Source of the DNA: Streptomyces sindenensis | GTDB taxonomy: Bacteria > Actinomycetota > Actinomycetes > Streptomycetales > Streptomycetaceae | Assembly (NCBI RefSeq): GCF_014649035.1 | Contig: NZ_BMSG01000023.1 | Location: 1-64,000 of the forward strand | Direction of reading: 5' to 3' | Length of the DNA stretch: 64,000 nucleotides | Shown: piece after piece, positions 22,176 through 29,755 of the stretch | Position numbering within the stretch: position 1 is the first letter of the stretch | Layout of the letters: each line of letters opens with the position of its first letter | Made by a program: the position numbers and the translations under genes | The notes under the pieces: generated by a model | Seen by the model: the letters and a program-made list of their open reading frames with translations, nothing else | Told to the model about the DNA's origin: nothing | Database searches by the model: none

Positions 22176-23633
22176 ATGTCCGCAGAGCGCCCCTCCCTGC
22201 CGCCGGTGCGGCTCAACTCCGAGGCCGAACTGGCACGGGACGCGCTCGCCGCTCCGCTGTTCGTCCGGGCCGTCAGGCTCGCCCGGTGGGCCGGCGCCGG
22301 CACCCGGGTCGGCGCCGGCGGCGAACTCGTCGAGGCGCAACTGCCCGCGGCCGCCGAGCACCTCGGGCTCGCGGCCGACGACGACGGTGCCGCGTACGCC
22401 AGCGAGGCCTGGCGGCTCGCCGTGGACACCGGCCTCCTCGACGTCACCGACCCCGAGGAGGAGGACGCCGAGGGGACCGTCTCCGCCGGCGAGAACCTGG
22501 CCCTGCTCACCGGCGGCTCCCCGCAGGACGTCCTGTCCATCTGGCTCGACGGCCTGGACGCCGTGCACGCCGACGCCACCGCGCCCGTCCTGGACGACTT
22601 CACGGACCTCGTCGGCGAGGACGGTTCGATCGACTTCGACGCCCTGGACTGGGACCCGGAGGCCGAGGCGGAATTCCTCGACGGCGTCCTCGGCAACCTC
22701 TACCTGCTCACCCTCGCGGACAACGGCGCGGGTGAAGGACCGGTCCCGCTGCCCGCCCTCGCCGCGTCGATGATCGTCCCCGACGACATGGGCGAGCCCA
22801 CCGACGACATCCTGGAGCAGGTGTCGGAGGCCATGATGCGCCTCGACGACCAGTTCCGGCTCCTCGAACCCATCGGGATCGTCGAGTACCGGCCGGTCGA
22901 CGAGGCGCTGATGGTCGAGGAGGGCGAGGCGCCGGTCGACGCCGTCGCGGGCGACGAGGACGACGTCACCCGGTACGGCATGGTCAAGCTCACCCCGCTC
23001 GGCCTGTACGGCGTCCGGGCCCGGATGCTGGAGGCCGGGGTGGACGCCCCCGCCGTCGGCGACCTCGCGGGCAAGGGCGCGGACGCCCTCCTCGACGGCA
23101 TCGCCCGCTACCCGGAGTCCGCCGCCCGCGCCGAGGTCAAGCTCTGGCTCGCGGGCTACGCCGACGGCGCCGTGCCGGCGGCGGCCGAGCTGCTGGCCGC
23201 CGCGCGCGGCACCGACGAGGGCGGACCGCTGCGTCGCCTCCACTGCCAGCAGGCCCTCGCCCTGGCCGGCCCGGAGGCGGAGCCCGCCGTACGCGCGGTG
23301 CTCGGCGACCGGGAACTGGGCGGCCTCGCCCGCGTCTGGCTCGCGGAGCGCGGCGCCGCCGACGTGCCCGCCCCGCCGGAGGACATGATCTTCTGGCTGG
23401 CCATCGACACCATCGCCGCCCACCTGGACGCGGACGGCGAGCTGGACGAGCTCCAGGGCCTGATCGAGGGCCTCTCCGCCCAGCACAGCGGCTTCTTCGA
23501 CGAGGTCTGGCGCGTCGACCACCCGGCCACCGCCGATGTCCTGGAGGCCATGGGCCGCCTGCACAGCGACAAGAAGGCCGCCAAGGACGCCCGCAAGGCG
23601 GCGTTCAAGGCCCGGTCGCGCGCGGGGGGCTGA
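22176..23633 (+). CDS. Large acidic conserved hypothetical protein
   Basis: A 485-aa soluble, very acidic protein of unknown function. Residues 10-180 include alternating helical repeats (RLARWAGAGTRV, EAWRLAVDTGLLDVTD, DVLSIWLDGLDAVHADA). The C-terminal third (GIARYPESAARAEVKLWLAGYADG to RAVLGDRELGGLARVWLAERG) looks like HEAT-type helical pairs. A basic tail (SDKKAAKDARKAAFKARSRAGG) ends the protein. ATG 22176 follows GAGGAGAAT. I recall such proteins as conserved in Streptomyces core genomes without assigned role. A protein-protein interaction scaffold is a reasonable reading. Confidence 0.82.
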   Translation: MSAERPSLPPVRLNSEAELARDALAAPLFVRAVRLARWAGAGTRVGAGGELVEAQLPAAAEHLGLAADDDGAAYASEAWRLAVDTGLLDVTDPEEEDAEGTVSAGENLALLTGGSPQDVLSIWLDGLDAVHADATAPVLDDFTDLVGEDGSIDFDALDWDPEAEAEFLDGVLGNLYLLTLADNGAGEGPVPLPALAASMIVPDDMGEPTDDILEQVSEAMMRLDDQFRLLEPIGIVEYRPVDEALMVEEGEAPVDAVAGDEDDVTRYGMVKLTPLGLYGVRARMLEAGVDAPAVGDLAGKGADALLDGIARYPESAARAEVKLWLAGYADGAVPAAAELLAAARGTDEGGPLRRLHCQQALALAGPEAEPAVRAVLGDRELGGLARVWLAERGAADVPAPPEDMIFWLAIDTIAAHLDADGELDELQGLIEGLSAQHSGFFDEVWRVDHPATADVLEAMGRLHSDKKAAKDARKAAFKARSRAGG

Positions 23634-23871
23634 GGGCGGGGAGAGCATCGCTTTTCCGCTGAGCGCGGCTCCTGCACAGCAGCTGCCGGCGGTCGCGCCA
23701 CCACACGTTCGGGGTGCTTTTCCGGCGCCCCGTGACGCGTCGTTCTGCCGCTGGAGGCCGGGGAAAGCGCTGACCGGCCCCGGTCGGCGCGGGTCACGAA
23801 TGCGGTACGTCTGGGCGTCGAGCGGCGGACGGGCATGGCGTCGCGCCTCCACAGGGCGCATACTCGACTTG
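23634..23871. other. Intergenic region, no gene seen
   Basis: 238 bases with no convincing gene. Presumably holds the promoter of the small gene at 23872; no clear -10/-35 pair or repeat was recognised. Confidence 0.4.
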
Positions 23872-24102
23872 ATGAAACAGTCAGCCGGTTCCCGGCGTCA
23901 CCTGCCGTCCAGTCCCTTCAACCGCCCGGCCCAGGAGGCCCCACCGGTCGAATGCTTCGATGTGGGCGACAGGGTGTCGCACGACCAGTTCGGACTCGGC
24001 AGGATTCTCGCTGTCGAGGGCGACAATGACGCGGTCCTCATCGACTTCTCGGGGCGACAGGGAAGGATCCTGAGCCCCTACTCCAAGCTCACCAAGCTCT
24101 GA
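23872..24102 (+). CDS. Small protein with a PcrA/UvrD C-terminal-like (Tudor) fold
   Basis: A 76-aa protein. Residues 28-76 (VGDRVSHDQFGLGRILAVEGDNDAVLIDFSGRQGRILSPYSKLTKL) match the pattern of the small beta-barrel domain at the end of PcrA/UvrD helicases and in CarD-like proteins: V.H..FG.G.V....G....V.F..G......Y..L. That domain binds RNA polymerase in UvrD, so a transcription- or repair-linked role is possible, though unproven. ATG 23872 (MKQSAGSRRHL) lies after TACTCGACTTG without a strong ribosome-binding site. A strong terminator follows. Confidence 0.8.
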   Translation: MKQSAGSRRHLPSSPFNRPAQEAPPVECFDVGDRVSHDQFGLGRILAVEGDNDAVLIDFSGRQGRILSPYSKLTKL

Positions 24103-24122
24103 GACGCCCGCCTTTCTCCGTA

Positions 24123-24161
24123 TCCGGGGCACCTGAACCCAGCCGGTTCAGGTGCCCCGGA
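24123..24161. terminator. Bidirectional terminator between convergent genes
   Basis: A perfect 17-bp stem (24123-24139 with 24145-24161) with a 5-base loop separates the small + strand gene from the terD gene on the minus strand. Confidence 0.9.
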
Positions 24162-24166
24162 CGCGT

Positions 24167-25399
24167 CTAGAGGGCCTGGGCGGCGGGCTTCACCATGCCC
24201 CGCACGGTGCGCGACTTCACGAACTCGCCCATCGCGGTCATCTCCCACTCGCCGGTGAACTGCTTGATCAGCTTGGCCATCATCACGCCGGTCTGCGGCT
24301 CGGCGCCGGTGAGGTCGAAGCGGACCAGCTCCTCGCCGGAGGCGTCGTCGATCAGCCGGCAGTAGGCCTTGGCGACCTCGTTGAACTTCTGCCCGGTGAA
24401 CGAGTTCACCGTGAAGACCAGGCCCGTCGCGTCGGCGGGGATCCGGCCGAGGTCCACGACGATCGTCTCGTCGTCGCCCGCGCCCTCACCGGTGAGGTTG
24501 TCCCCGGAGTGCCTGATCGCCCCGTTGAGGATGGTCAGCTTGCCGAAGTAGCAGCTGTCCAGGTGGTTGCGGTTGGGGCCGTAGGCGATCACCGAGGCGT
24601 CCAGGTCGATGTCCTTGCCGCGGAACGCGGGCTCCCAGCCCAGGCCCATCCTGACCCGCGAGAGCAGGGGTGCGCCGCCCTTCACGAGGGACACGGTCTG
24701 GTTCTTCTGGAGGTTGACCCGGCCCTTGTCCAGGTTGATCTTCCCGGAGCCCGCGGCGGGTGCCGCCGGGGGAGCGGGCGGGGCGGCCGGGGCGGGCGGG
24801 GCGATCCTCGGGTCGACGGGGGCGGCGACCGGGGCCGGGGGCTGGGGCGCGACCGGGGCGGGGGCCGCCGGAACCGGAGGCGCGACCGGGGCCGCGGGCT
24901 CCTCGACCGAGACGCCGAAGTCCGTGGCGATGCCGGCCAGCCCGTTCGCGTACCCCTGGCCGACCGCGCGGGCCTTCCAGGCGCCGTTGCGCAGGTAGAC
25001 CTCGATGACCACGAGCGCCGTCTCGGAGCCCAGCCGCGGCGGGGTGAAGGTGGCGATCGCGCTGCCGTCGTCCGCGTTGCGCACGGTGGCGGTGGGCTCG
25101 ATGCCCTGGAAGGTCTGGCCCGCGGCGTCCGGGCTCGCGGTGACGACGATCTTCTCGATGCCCGGCGGCACGGCGGTGGTGTCCACCACGATCGCGTCGG
25201 GCGCCGAGCCCCCGCCGGCGCGGTAGGTCACGCCGGGGCCCGAGGGCTGGTTGTAGAAGATGAAGTCGTCGTCGGAACGGACCTTGCCGTCGGCGGTGAG
25301 CAGCAGGCCCGAGACGTCGAGCCGCACCGGAGCGGCGACGTCCACCGCCACGCGGGCGACGGAGAGGGGAATGTTCGAGCCGGGGGTCATTGCGGTCAT
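24167..25399 (-). CDS. Double TerD-domain protein (tellurite/stress family)
   Basis: A 410-aa cytoplasmic protein with two TerD-like calcium-binding domains: residues 1-165 (LDVSGLLLTADGKVRSDDDFIFYNQP and VVIEVYLRNGAWKARAVGQGYANGL) and 225-400 (VRMGLGWEPAF, DIDLDASVIAYGP, SCYFGKLTILNGAIRHSGDNLTGEGAGDDE, FTVNSFTGQKFNEV). The two are joined by a 50-residue Pro/Ala linker (APVAPPVPAAPAPVAPQPPA). The Asp-rich stretches are the calcium ligands of the family. It is used in tellurite, phage and general stress resistance. ATG 25399 or the second ATG nine bases later both work; neither has a strong ribosome-binding site. Confidence 0.9.
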   Translation of the reverse strand: MTAMTPGSNIPLSVARVAVDVAAPVRLDVSGLLLTADGKVRSDDDFIFYNQPSGPGVTYRAGGGSAPDAIVVDTTAVPPGIEKIVVTASPDAAGQTFQGIEPTATVRNADDGSAIATFTPPRLGSETALVVIEVYLRNGAWKARAVGQGYANGLAGIATDFGVSVEEPAAPVAPPVPAAPAPVAPQPPAPVAAPVDPRIAPPAPAAPPAPPAAPAAGSGKINLDKGRVNLQKNQTVSLVKGGAPLLSRVRMGLGWEPAFRGKDIDLDASVIAYGPNRNHLDSCYFGKLTILNGAIRHSGDNLTGEGAGDDETIVVDLGRIPADATGLVFTVNSFTGQKFNEVAKAYCRLIDDASGEELVRFDLTGAEPQTGVMMAKLIKQFTGEWEMTAMGEFVKSRTVRGMVKPAAQAL

Positions 25400-25507
25400 G
25401 CACGGGGTAACGAACGACCCGGCTTTGCCGTTCCCTTACCTTTCCCTCTCTCCACCGGATGCTTTTCGGCCGTCCCCCAGGTGCTCAAAAGGGGGCCCGG
25501 AAGCGCC

Positions 25508-25729
25508 TCAGCGGCGGTTGCGCGGGTGGTTGCGGGCGGTGCGTTCGTTGCCGTGCTTGTACGCGCCCGTCCAGCGCGCCATCACCAGCTGCGCGTCGCC
25601 CGACGCCACCTCGGCCAGGAACTTCTCCGCCCGGCCGCCGCGCAGCGTGCCCGCGGGCCTGCCGTGGTGGGTGATGGTGACGCTCTGGTCGCCCTGCTGT
25701 TCGTACTGGAATCCGGAAGGTCTCGGCAT
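25508..25729 (-). CDS. Small conserved hypothetical protein
   Basis: A 73-aa basic protein. It reads as a small beta-rich unit (FQYEQQGDQSVTITHHGRPAGTLRG) followed by a helix (AEKFLAEVASGDAQLVMARWTGAYKHGNE) and a basic tail. The alternation and charge are consistent with a real gene, and such proteins are, from memory, common in Streptomyces. No function is recognised. It is single, 108 bases upstream of terD on the same strand. Confidence 0.65.
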   Translation of the reverse strand: MPRPSGFQYEQQGDQSVTITHHGRPAGTLRGGRAEKFLAEVASGDAQLVMARWTGAYKHGNERTARNHPRNRR

Positions 25730-25822
25730 GGCCGTATCCTGCCCGTCCGGACGCCCCCGCGTCGTCCGGATTTCCGTCGTCCCGGCCTTGCGCCCGCTGT
25801 TCCCGCCGCCGCCCCGAGAGGC

Positions 25823-25933
25823 TCAGTGCGGCCAGACCGGCGGGTCCGTCACGAAGGGGCCGCCCACGCAGGCGTGCGCCGGGTTGTCCGGATCCAGCTC
25901 GCCCTGGTCGGCCATGAGCTGGGCCGCGTTCAC
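25823..25933 (-). other. Possible short open reading frame or gene remnant
   Basis: A 36-aa frame from GTG 25933 (VNAAQLMADQGELDPDNPAH, then a short tail ending VWPH), without a clear ribosome-binding site. It could be a very small protein or the C-terminal end of a lost gene. The amino-acid pattern looks protein-like, but I recognise no family. Confidence 0.25.
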
Positions 25934-26023
25934 ATGCGTGGACAAGCTAGGGAGGAGTGATCGGCGGCGTCAAGAGCCTGCGTCCGCCTTGACCCGTCGA
26001 CGCAGACTGGCTTAGCGTGACGT

Positions 26024-26041
26024 TGTTCATAAATATGGACG
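26024..26041. promoter_or_regulatory. TGTTC-N8-GGACG site before kdgD
   Basis: An 18-base imperfect dyad starting TGTTCATAAA in the kdgD promoter region. It has the same spacing and six identical leading bases as the dyad before the aldehyde dehydrogenase at 35992, so both may bind the same IclR regulator. Confidence 0.45.
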
Positions 26042-26084
26042 TCGATCAGGATTATGCACGCCTGTATCTGTTCAGGGAGCGCCC

Positions 26085-27137
26085 GTGACCTCAGCCCCCC
26101 TCGCCGCCCGGCTCCGCGGAGTCGCCGGGCCGCTCTTCTTCCCCGTGACCGCGTTCGGACCGGACGGCACCGTCGACCTCGACGTCTTCCGCGCCCATGT
26201 GCGGGCCGGGATCGACGCCGGAGCCGCCGCGGTCTTCGCCTGCTGCGGCACGGGCGAGTTCCATGCGCTGACCCTCGGGGAGTTCCGTCTCGCGGTCGCC
26301 GCCGCCGTCGAGGAGACGGCCGGACGGGTCCCCGTCGTCGCCGGAGCCGGTTACGGCACGGCCCTCGCCGTCCAGTACGCGCGGGCCGCCGAGGAGGCCG
26401 GAGCCGACGGGCTCCTCGCCATGCCGCCCTACCTCGTCGTCGCCGACCAGGACGGGCTGCTCCGCCACTACGCGGCCCTCGCGGCGGCCACCGGCCTGGA
26501 GACGATCGTCTACCAGCGGGACAACGCCGTCTTCACCCCGGAAACCGTCGTCGCGCTCGCCCGCACGCCCGGCGTCGCCGGGCTCAAGGACGGGCTCGGC
26601 GACCTCGACCTCATGCAGCGCATCGTCAGCGCGGTCCGCACCCACCGGCCCGACGGCGACTTCCTCTACTTCAACGGGCTGCCCACCGCCGAGCTCACCG
26701 GCCTCGCCTACCGGGGCATCGGGATCACCCTCTACTCCTCCGCCGTCTTCGCGTTCGCCCCCGACCTCGCGCTCGCCTTCCACCGGGCCCTGGACTCCGG
26801 CGACGACGCCCTGGCCGACGCGCTGCTCGACCACTTCTACCGACCGCTCGCCGAACTGCGCGCGAAGGGGCGCGGATACGCCGTCTCCCTGGTCAAGGCC
26901 GGGGTCCGGCTTCAGGGCCTGGACGTCGGCGCAGTCCGCACCCCCCTCACCGAACCGTCCGCCGCGCACGTCAAGGACCTCATCGAGATCATCGCCGGCG
27001 GTCGCACCGTGCTGGAGGAGCACGCCGGTCAAGGGCGCTCCGGTCAAGCGGGCTCCGCTCAAGGGCGCTCCGCCGGGGGACGTGCCGCTGAGGGGCACGT
27101 CGCTGAGGGGCACGTCACTTCGGGAGGCCCGGCGTGA
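26085..27137 (+). CDS. kdgD: 5-dehydro-4-deoxyglucarate dehydratase (KdgD)
   Basis: A 350-aa DapA-superfamily barrel. The family marks fit KdgD: GPLFFPVTAFGPDG at the start, GTGEFHALT, IVYQRDNAVFTPE and the Schiff-base Lys in VAGLKDGLGDLDLMQRI. KdgD converts 5-dehydro-4-deoxy-D-glucarate to 2,5-dioxopentanoate, CO2 and water in glucarate/galactarate/uronate breakdown. The domain ends near residue 305; a 45-residue Gly/Ser/Ala tail follows, made from short DNA repeats. GTG 26085 follows CAGGGAGCGCCC. It shares a GTGA overlap with the next gene. Confidence 0.9.
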   Translation: MTSAPLAARLRGVAGPLFFPVTAFGPDGTVDLDVFRAHVRAGIDAGAAAVFACCGTGEFHALTLGEFRLAVAAAVEETAGRVPVVAGAGYGTALAVQYARAAEEAGADGLLAMPPYLVVADQDGLLRHYAALAAATGLETIVYQRDNAVFTPETVVALARTPGVAGLKDGLGDLDLMQRIVSAVRTHRPDGDFLYFNGLPTAELTGLAYRGIGITLYSSAVFAFAPDLALAFHRALDSGDDALADALLDHFYRPLAELRAKGRGYAVSLVKAGVRLQGLDVGAVRTPLTEPSAAHVKDLIEIIAGGRTVLEEHAGQGRSGQAGSAQGRSAGGRAAEGHVAEGHVTSGGPA

Positions 27138-28309
27138 AGGCGGGCGTCTTCCTCTATCCCTGGGACGTCGTCGGGGACCCGGACGCCGCCGACCGGATCG
27201 CCGGCCTCGGCGTCCGGCAGGTCACCCTGGCCTCCGCCTACCACTCCACCCGGGCCCTGACCCCCCGCCACCCCGCCCACCGCATCGTGACCGCCGAGCA
27301 CGCCGCCGTCCTCTACCCGCCGGACCCGGACCGCTGGGCGGGCCGGCCCCTCGCCCCGTACCGCCAGAGCTGGATGCCCGGCGACGATCCGTACGGGGAG
27401 GCCGCCGAGGCGCTGGCCGCCGCGGGCCTGGAAGTGCACAGCTGGGTGGTCCTCGCGCACAGTTCCCGGCTCGGCGCGGAACACCCGGACACCTCGGTGG
27501 TCAACGCCTACGGAGACCGCTACCCCTGGGCGCCCTGCATCGCCCGCCCCGCCGTGCGCGCCTACCTCGTGGACCTCGCGGCGGAGGCCGCAGTCCGGCC
27601 CGGCGCGCGCGGCACCGAACTGGAGTCCTGCGGCTGGTACGGCTTCGCCCATCTCCACGCCCACGACAAGGTCGCGGGCGTCGGTCTCGGCGACGCGGCG
27701 CAGTATCTGATGTCGCTGTGCTTCTGCGCGGTGTGCCGCGAGGGGTACGAGGAGGAGGGCGTCGACCCGGAGGCGCTGTCCGCCGCCGTACGCCGGGCCC
27801 TGGAGCCGGCCTGGTCCGGCGGCGGCTCCCCGGAGTCCGGCCGCGACGGCATCGCGCGGCTGCTCGGGCCGACGTCCGCGGACGCCACCCTGCGCCGGCG
27901 CGGCCGGGTGGCCCGCGCGTTCCAGGAAGCGGCCGTCGCGGCCGTACGGGCGGCGGCCCCGCCCGGCTTCCAGGTGCTGCTGCACGCCGACCCCGTGCCG
28001 TACCGCACGGGGGCCAACGTCGGCGTCGAACCGGACCACATCCTCGCGGTGGCCGACGGGGTGGTGCTGCCCTGCACCGGGGCCGACACCGTACGGGAGG
28101 CGGTTCTCGGGCCGTTCGCCGGACGCGGCGGAGTGCGCGCCGCCAACTTCGGGATCGTCACCGGGATGGGCGGCAGCCCCCGCACCCTGGAGCGCGACGC
28201 GGCCCACGTCGCCTCGCTCGGCGCTGACCAACTGCGCCTGTACCACGCGGGACTGGCCTCCGGCCCGGACCTGGAGGCGGTCGCGGCGGCACTCTCACGG
28301 CTGGGGTGA
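27134..28309 (+). CDS. Putative TIM-barrel glycoside-hydrolase-like protein
   Basis: A 391-aa protein whose sequence suggests a TIM-barrel of the hypothetical glycosyl hydrolase (GHL6-like) kind: MKAGVFLYPWDVVGDPDAADRIAGLGVRQVTLAS at the N-terminus, an AGLEVHSWVVLAHSSRLG strand, a CFCAVCREGYEEEG Cys-rich turn seen in these proteins, and GLASGPDLEAV at the end. No signal peptide. Catalytic residues cannot be fixed by eye; Glu in GTELESCGWYGF is a candidate. Its GTG overlaps the kdgD stop by 4 bases, so translation is coupled, and it may release the sugar acid that KdgD handles downstream. The family assignment is tentative. Confidence 0.72.
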   Translation: MKAGVFLYPWDVVGDPDAADRIAGLGVRQVTLASAYHSTRALTPRHPAHRIVTAEHAAVLYPPDPDRWAGRPLAPYRQSWMPGDDPYGEAAEALAAAGLEVHSWVVLAHSSRLGAEHPDTSVVNAYGDRYPWAPCIARPAVRAYLVDLAAEAAVRPGARGTELESCGWYGFAHLHAHDKVAGVGLGDAAQYLMSLCFCAVCREGYEEEGVDPEALSAAVRRALEPAWSGGGSPESGRDGIARLLGPTSADATLRRRGRVARAFQEAAVAAVRAAAPPGFQVLLHADPVPYRTGANVGVEPDHILAVADGVVLPCTGADTVREAVLGPFAGRGGVRAANFGIVTGMGGSPRTLERDAAHVASLGADQLRLYHAGLASGPDLEAVAAALSRLG

Positions 28310-28323
28310 CGGGCCCCCGCACC

Positions 28324-29532
28324 TCACACGTGCGCCCCTCGGCGTCGCGCGCCCGCCGCCAGCGCCACCGCGGCCAGCACTCCAGCGGCCCCGGCCGACG
28401 CCGTCAGCACCCGCACATCCGCCACCGCGACCAGCCCCGCCCCCAGGGCCAGGGCCACCGCGTTGGGCGCCGTCATCAGTGAGCCCGCCGTCGCCGCCGT
28501 ACGCCCCAGCACCGCGTCCGGCGTCTCCCGCTGCACCGCCGTCGCCGCCGCGACCAGCACACACGGCAGACCGAACCCGATCACCGCGCTGGCCCCCAGC
28601 GCCACCGCGTCCGACGCCACCGCCCGCGCCCCGACCCTCAGCGCGAACAACGCGATCCCGCCCGCCGCGAACACCCGCTCGGGCAGCCGGCGCAGCAGCG
28701 GGCCCGCCAGCAGGCCCACCGCCACCGACCCCGCGCCCTGCACCGCGTACAGCACGCCCGCGTACGCCGGGGCCCGGCCGAGCACCTCGTCGACGTACGC
28801 GAAGGTCACGGCCCCGTTCACGCCCGCCAGCAGCATCGTGGCCGCCCCCGCCGCCACCAGGGGGCGCAGCACGGGCGAGGCGCCAATCCGCCGCAGCCCG
28901 GCGGCGAGTTCATCACGCCGGGAACCCGCCGGGGCCGGGTCCCGAAGCGGACTTCCCGCCGGCAGCCGGGCGAAGACCAGGGCGGCCAGCGCGCAGGTCG
29001 TCGCCGCCAGCAGCGCCACGGCCGGGCCGCCGAAGCGGACGTACAGCCCCGCGCCCGCCAGCGGGGCGACCAGCTTCATGCCCTCGTTGGCCGTCATCCG
29101 CAGCCCGTTGAAATCCGCCCGCAGCGAGGCGGGCACGGCCCCCGCGACGAGTGCCGACTCCGCCGCGTCCAGCACGACGCCGCCCGCCCCGTGGAGCACC
29201 AGCACCGCGAAGACCAGCCAGACGGCGCTGCCCGAGTCCACCGGTACCAGCGGGAGAAGCAGGCAGGCCATCACCAGATTGCCCCGGACCAGCAGCACCT
29301 TCCGGTCCATCCGGTCCGCGAGCGCGCCGAGCGCCGGGCCGGCCAGTACCGGGGCCCACAGGGCGAACACCGTGAGCGCCGCCAGACTGTTCGACCCGGT
29401 CAGCGACTTGACCCAGATGCCCGCCGTGAGCCACATCGCCGATGTACCGAATCCGGAGACGACCACCCCCGCGAGACAGCGCCCCGCCGTCCGGTCCCGC
29501 AGGACCCTCCCCACCGCCGAACCGCCGCCCAT
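28324..29532 (-). CDS. MFS transporter
   Basis: A 402-aa major facilitator protein with about twelve helices, opening with RCLAGVVVSGFGTSAMWLTAGIW and the A-motif equivalent GALADRMDRKVLLVRGNLVM. Twofold symmetry is visible in repeats LAGPALGALADR and AVGLLAGPLLRRLPER. The closest general type is the drug or siderophore exporter group (NreB/EntS-like), but the substrate is not deducible. It converges on the glycosidase-like gene with 14 bases between stops. Opposite orientation makes a role in the sugar-acid operon less likely. Confidence 0.85.
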   Translation of the reverse strand: MGGGSAVGRVLRDRTAGRCLAGVVVSGFGTSAMWLTAGIWVKSLTGSNSLAALTVFALWAPVLAGPALGALADRMDRKVLLVRGNLVMACLLLPLVPVDSGSAVWLVFAVLVLHGAGGVVLDAAESALVAGAVPASLRADFNGLRMTANEGMKLVAPLAGAGLYVRFGGPAVALLAATTCALAALVFARLPAGSPLRDPAPAGSRRDELAAGLRRIGASPVLRPLVAAGAATMLLAGVNGAVTFAYVDEVLGRAPAYAGVLYAVQGAGSVAVGLLAGPLLRRLPERVFAAGGIALFALRVGARAVASDAVALGASAVIGFGLPCVLVAAATAVQRETPDAVLGRTAATAGSLMTAPNAVALALGAGLVAVADVRVLTASAGAAGVLAAVALAAGARRRGAHV

Positions 29533-29755
29533 GCCGCCGCCGTCCTCTCCGCTCCGCGCTCCGCGCCGCGCATCCGCGCCGTGTGCGGCTCATGGTGGGG
29601 AATAAGGCCGTTCGGCGGCATCGGGCGGATGCCTTAGGCGTGTCCTCCAACGTCCTCCGTGCGGTGTGCAGCCACTGGGAGTACAGATCCCGCCCGTCGC
29701 GGGCACGGGCCCGGCCCGCCCCGCCCTCGCCGTGGGCGGGTGCTCGCCCACGGGC

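Noticed and set aside
24152..25960. Very long open frame on the + strand opposite terD
   Set aside because: It is the antisense of a convincing double TerD gene; its protein is Gly/Arg/His-rich with no domain, a usual artefact of high GC third positions.
26085..27137. Second dapA copy
   Set aside because: The protein lacks the DapA GTTGE and RTG motifs and has the KdgD pattern VYQRDNAVF and KDGLGDL.
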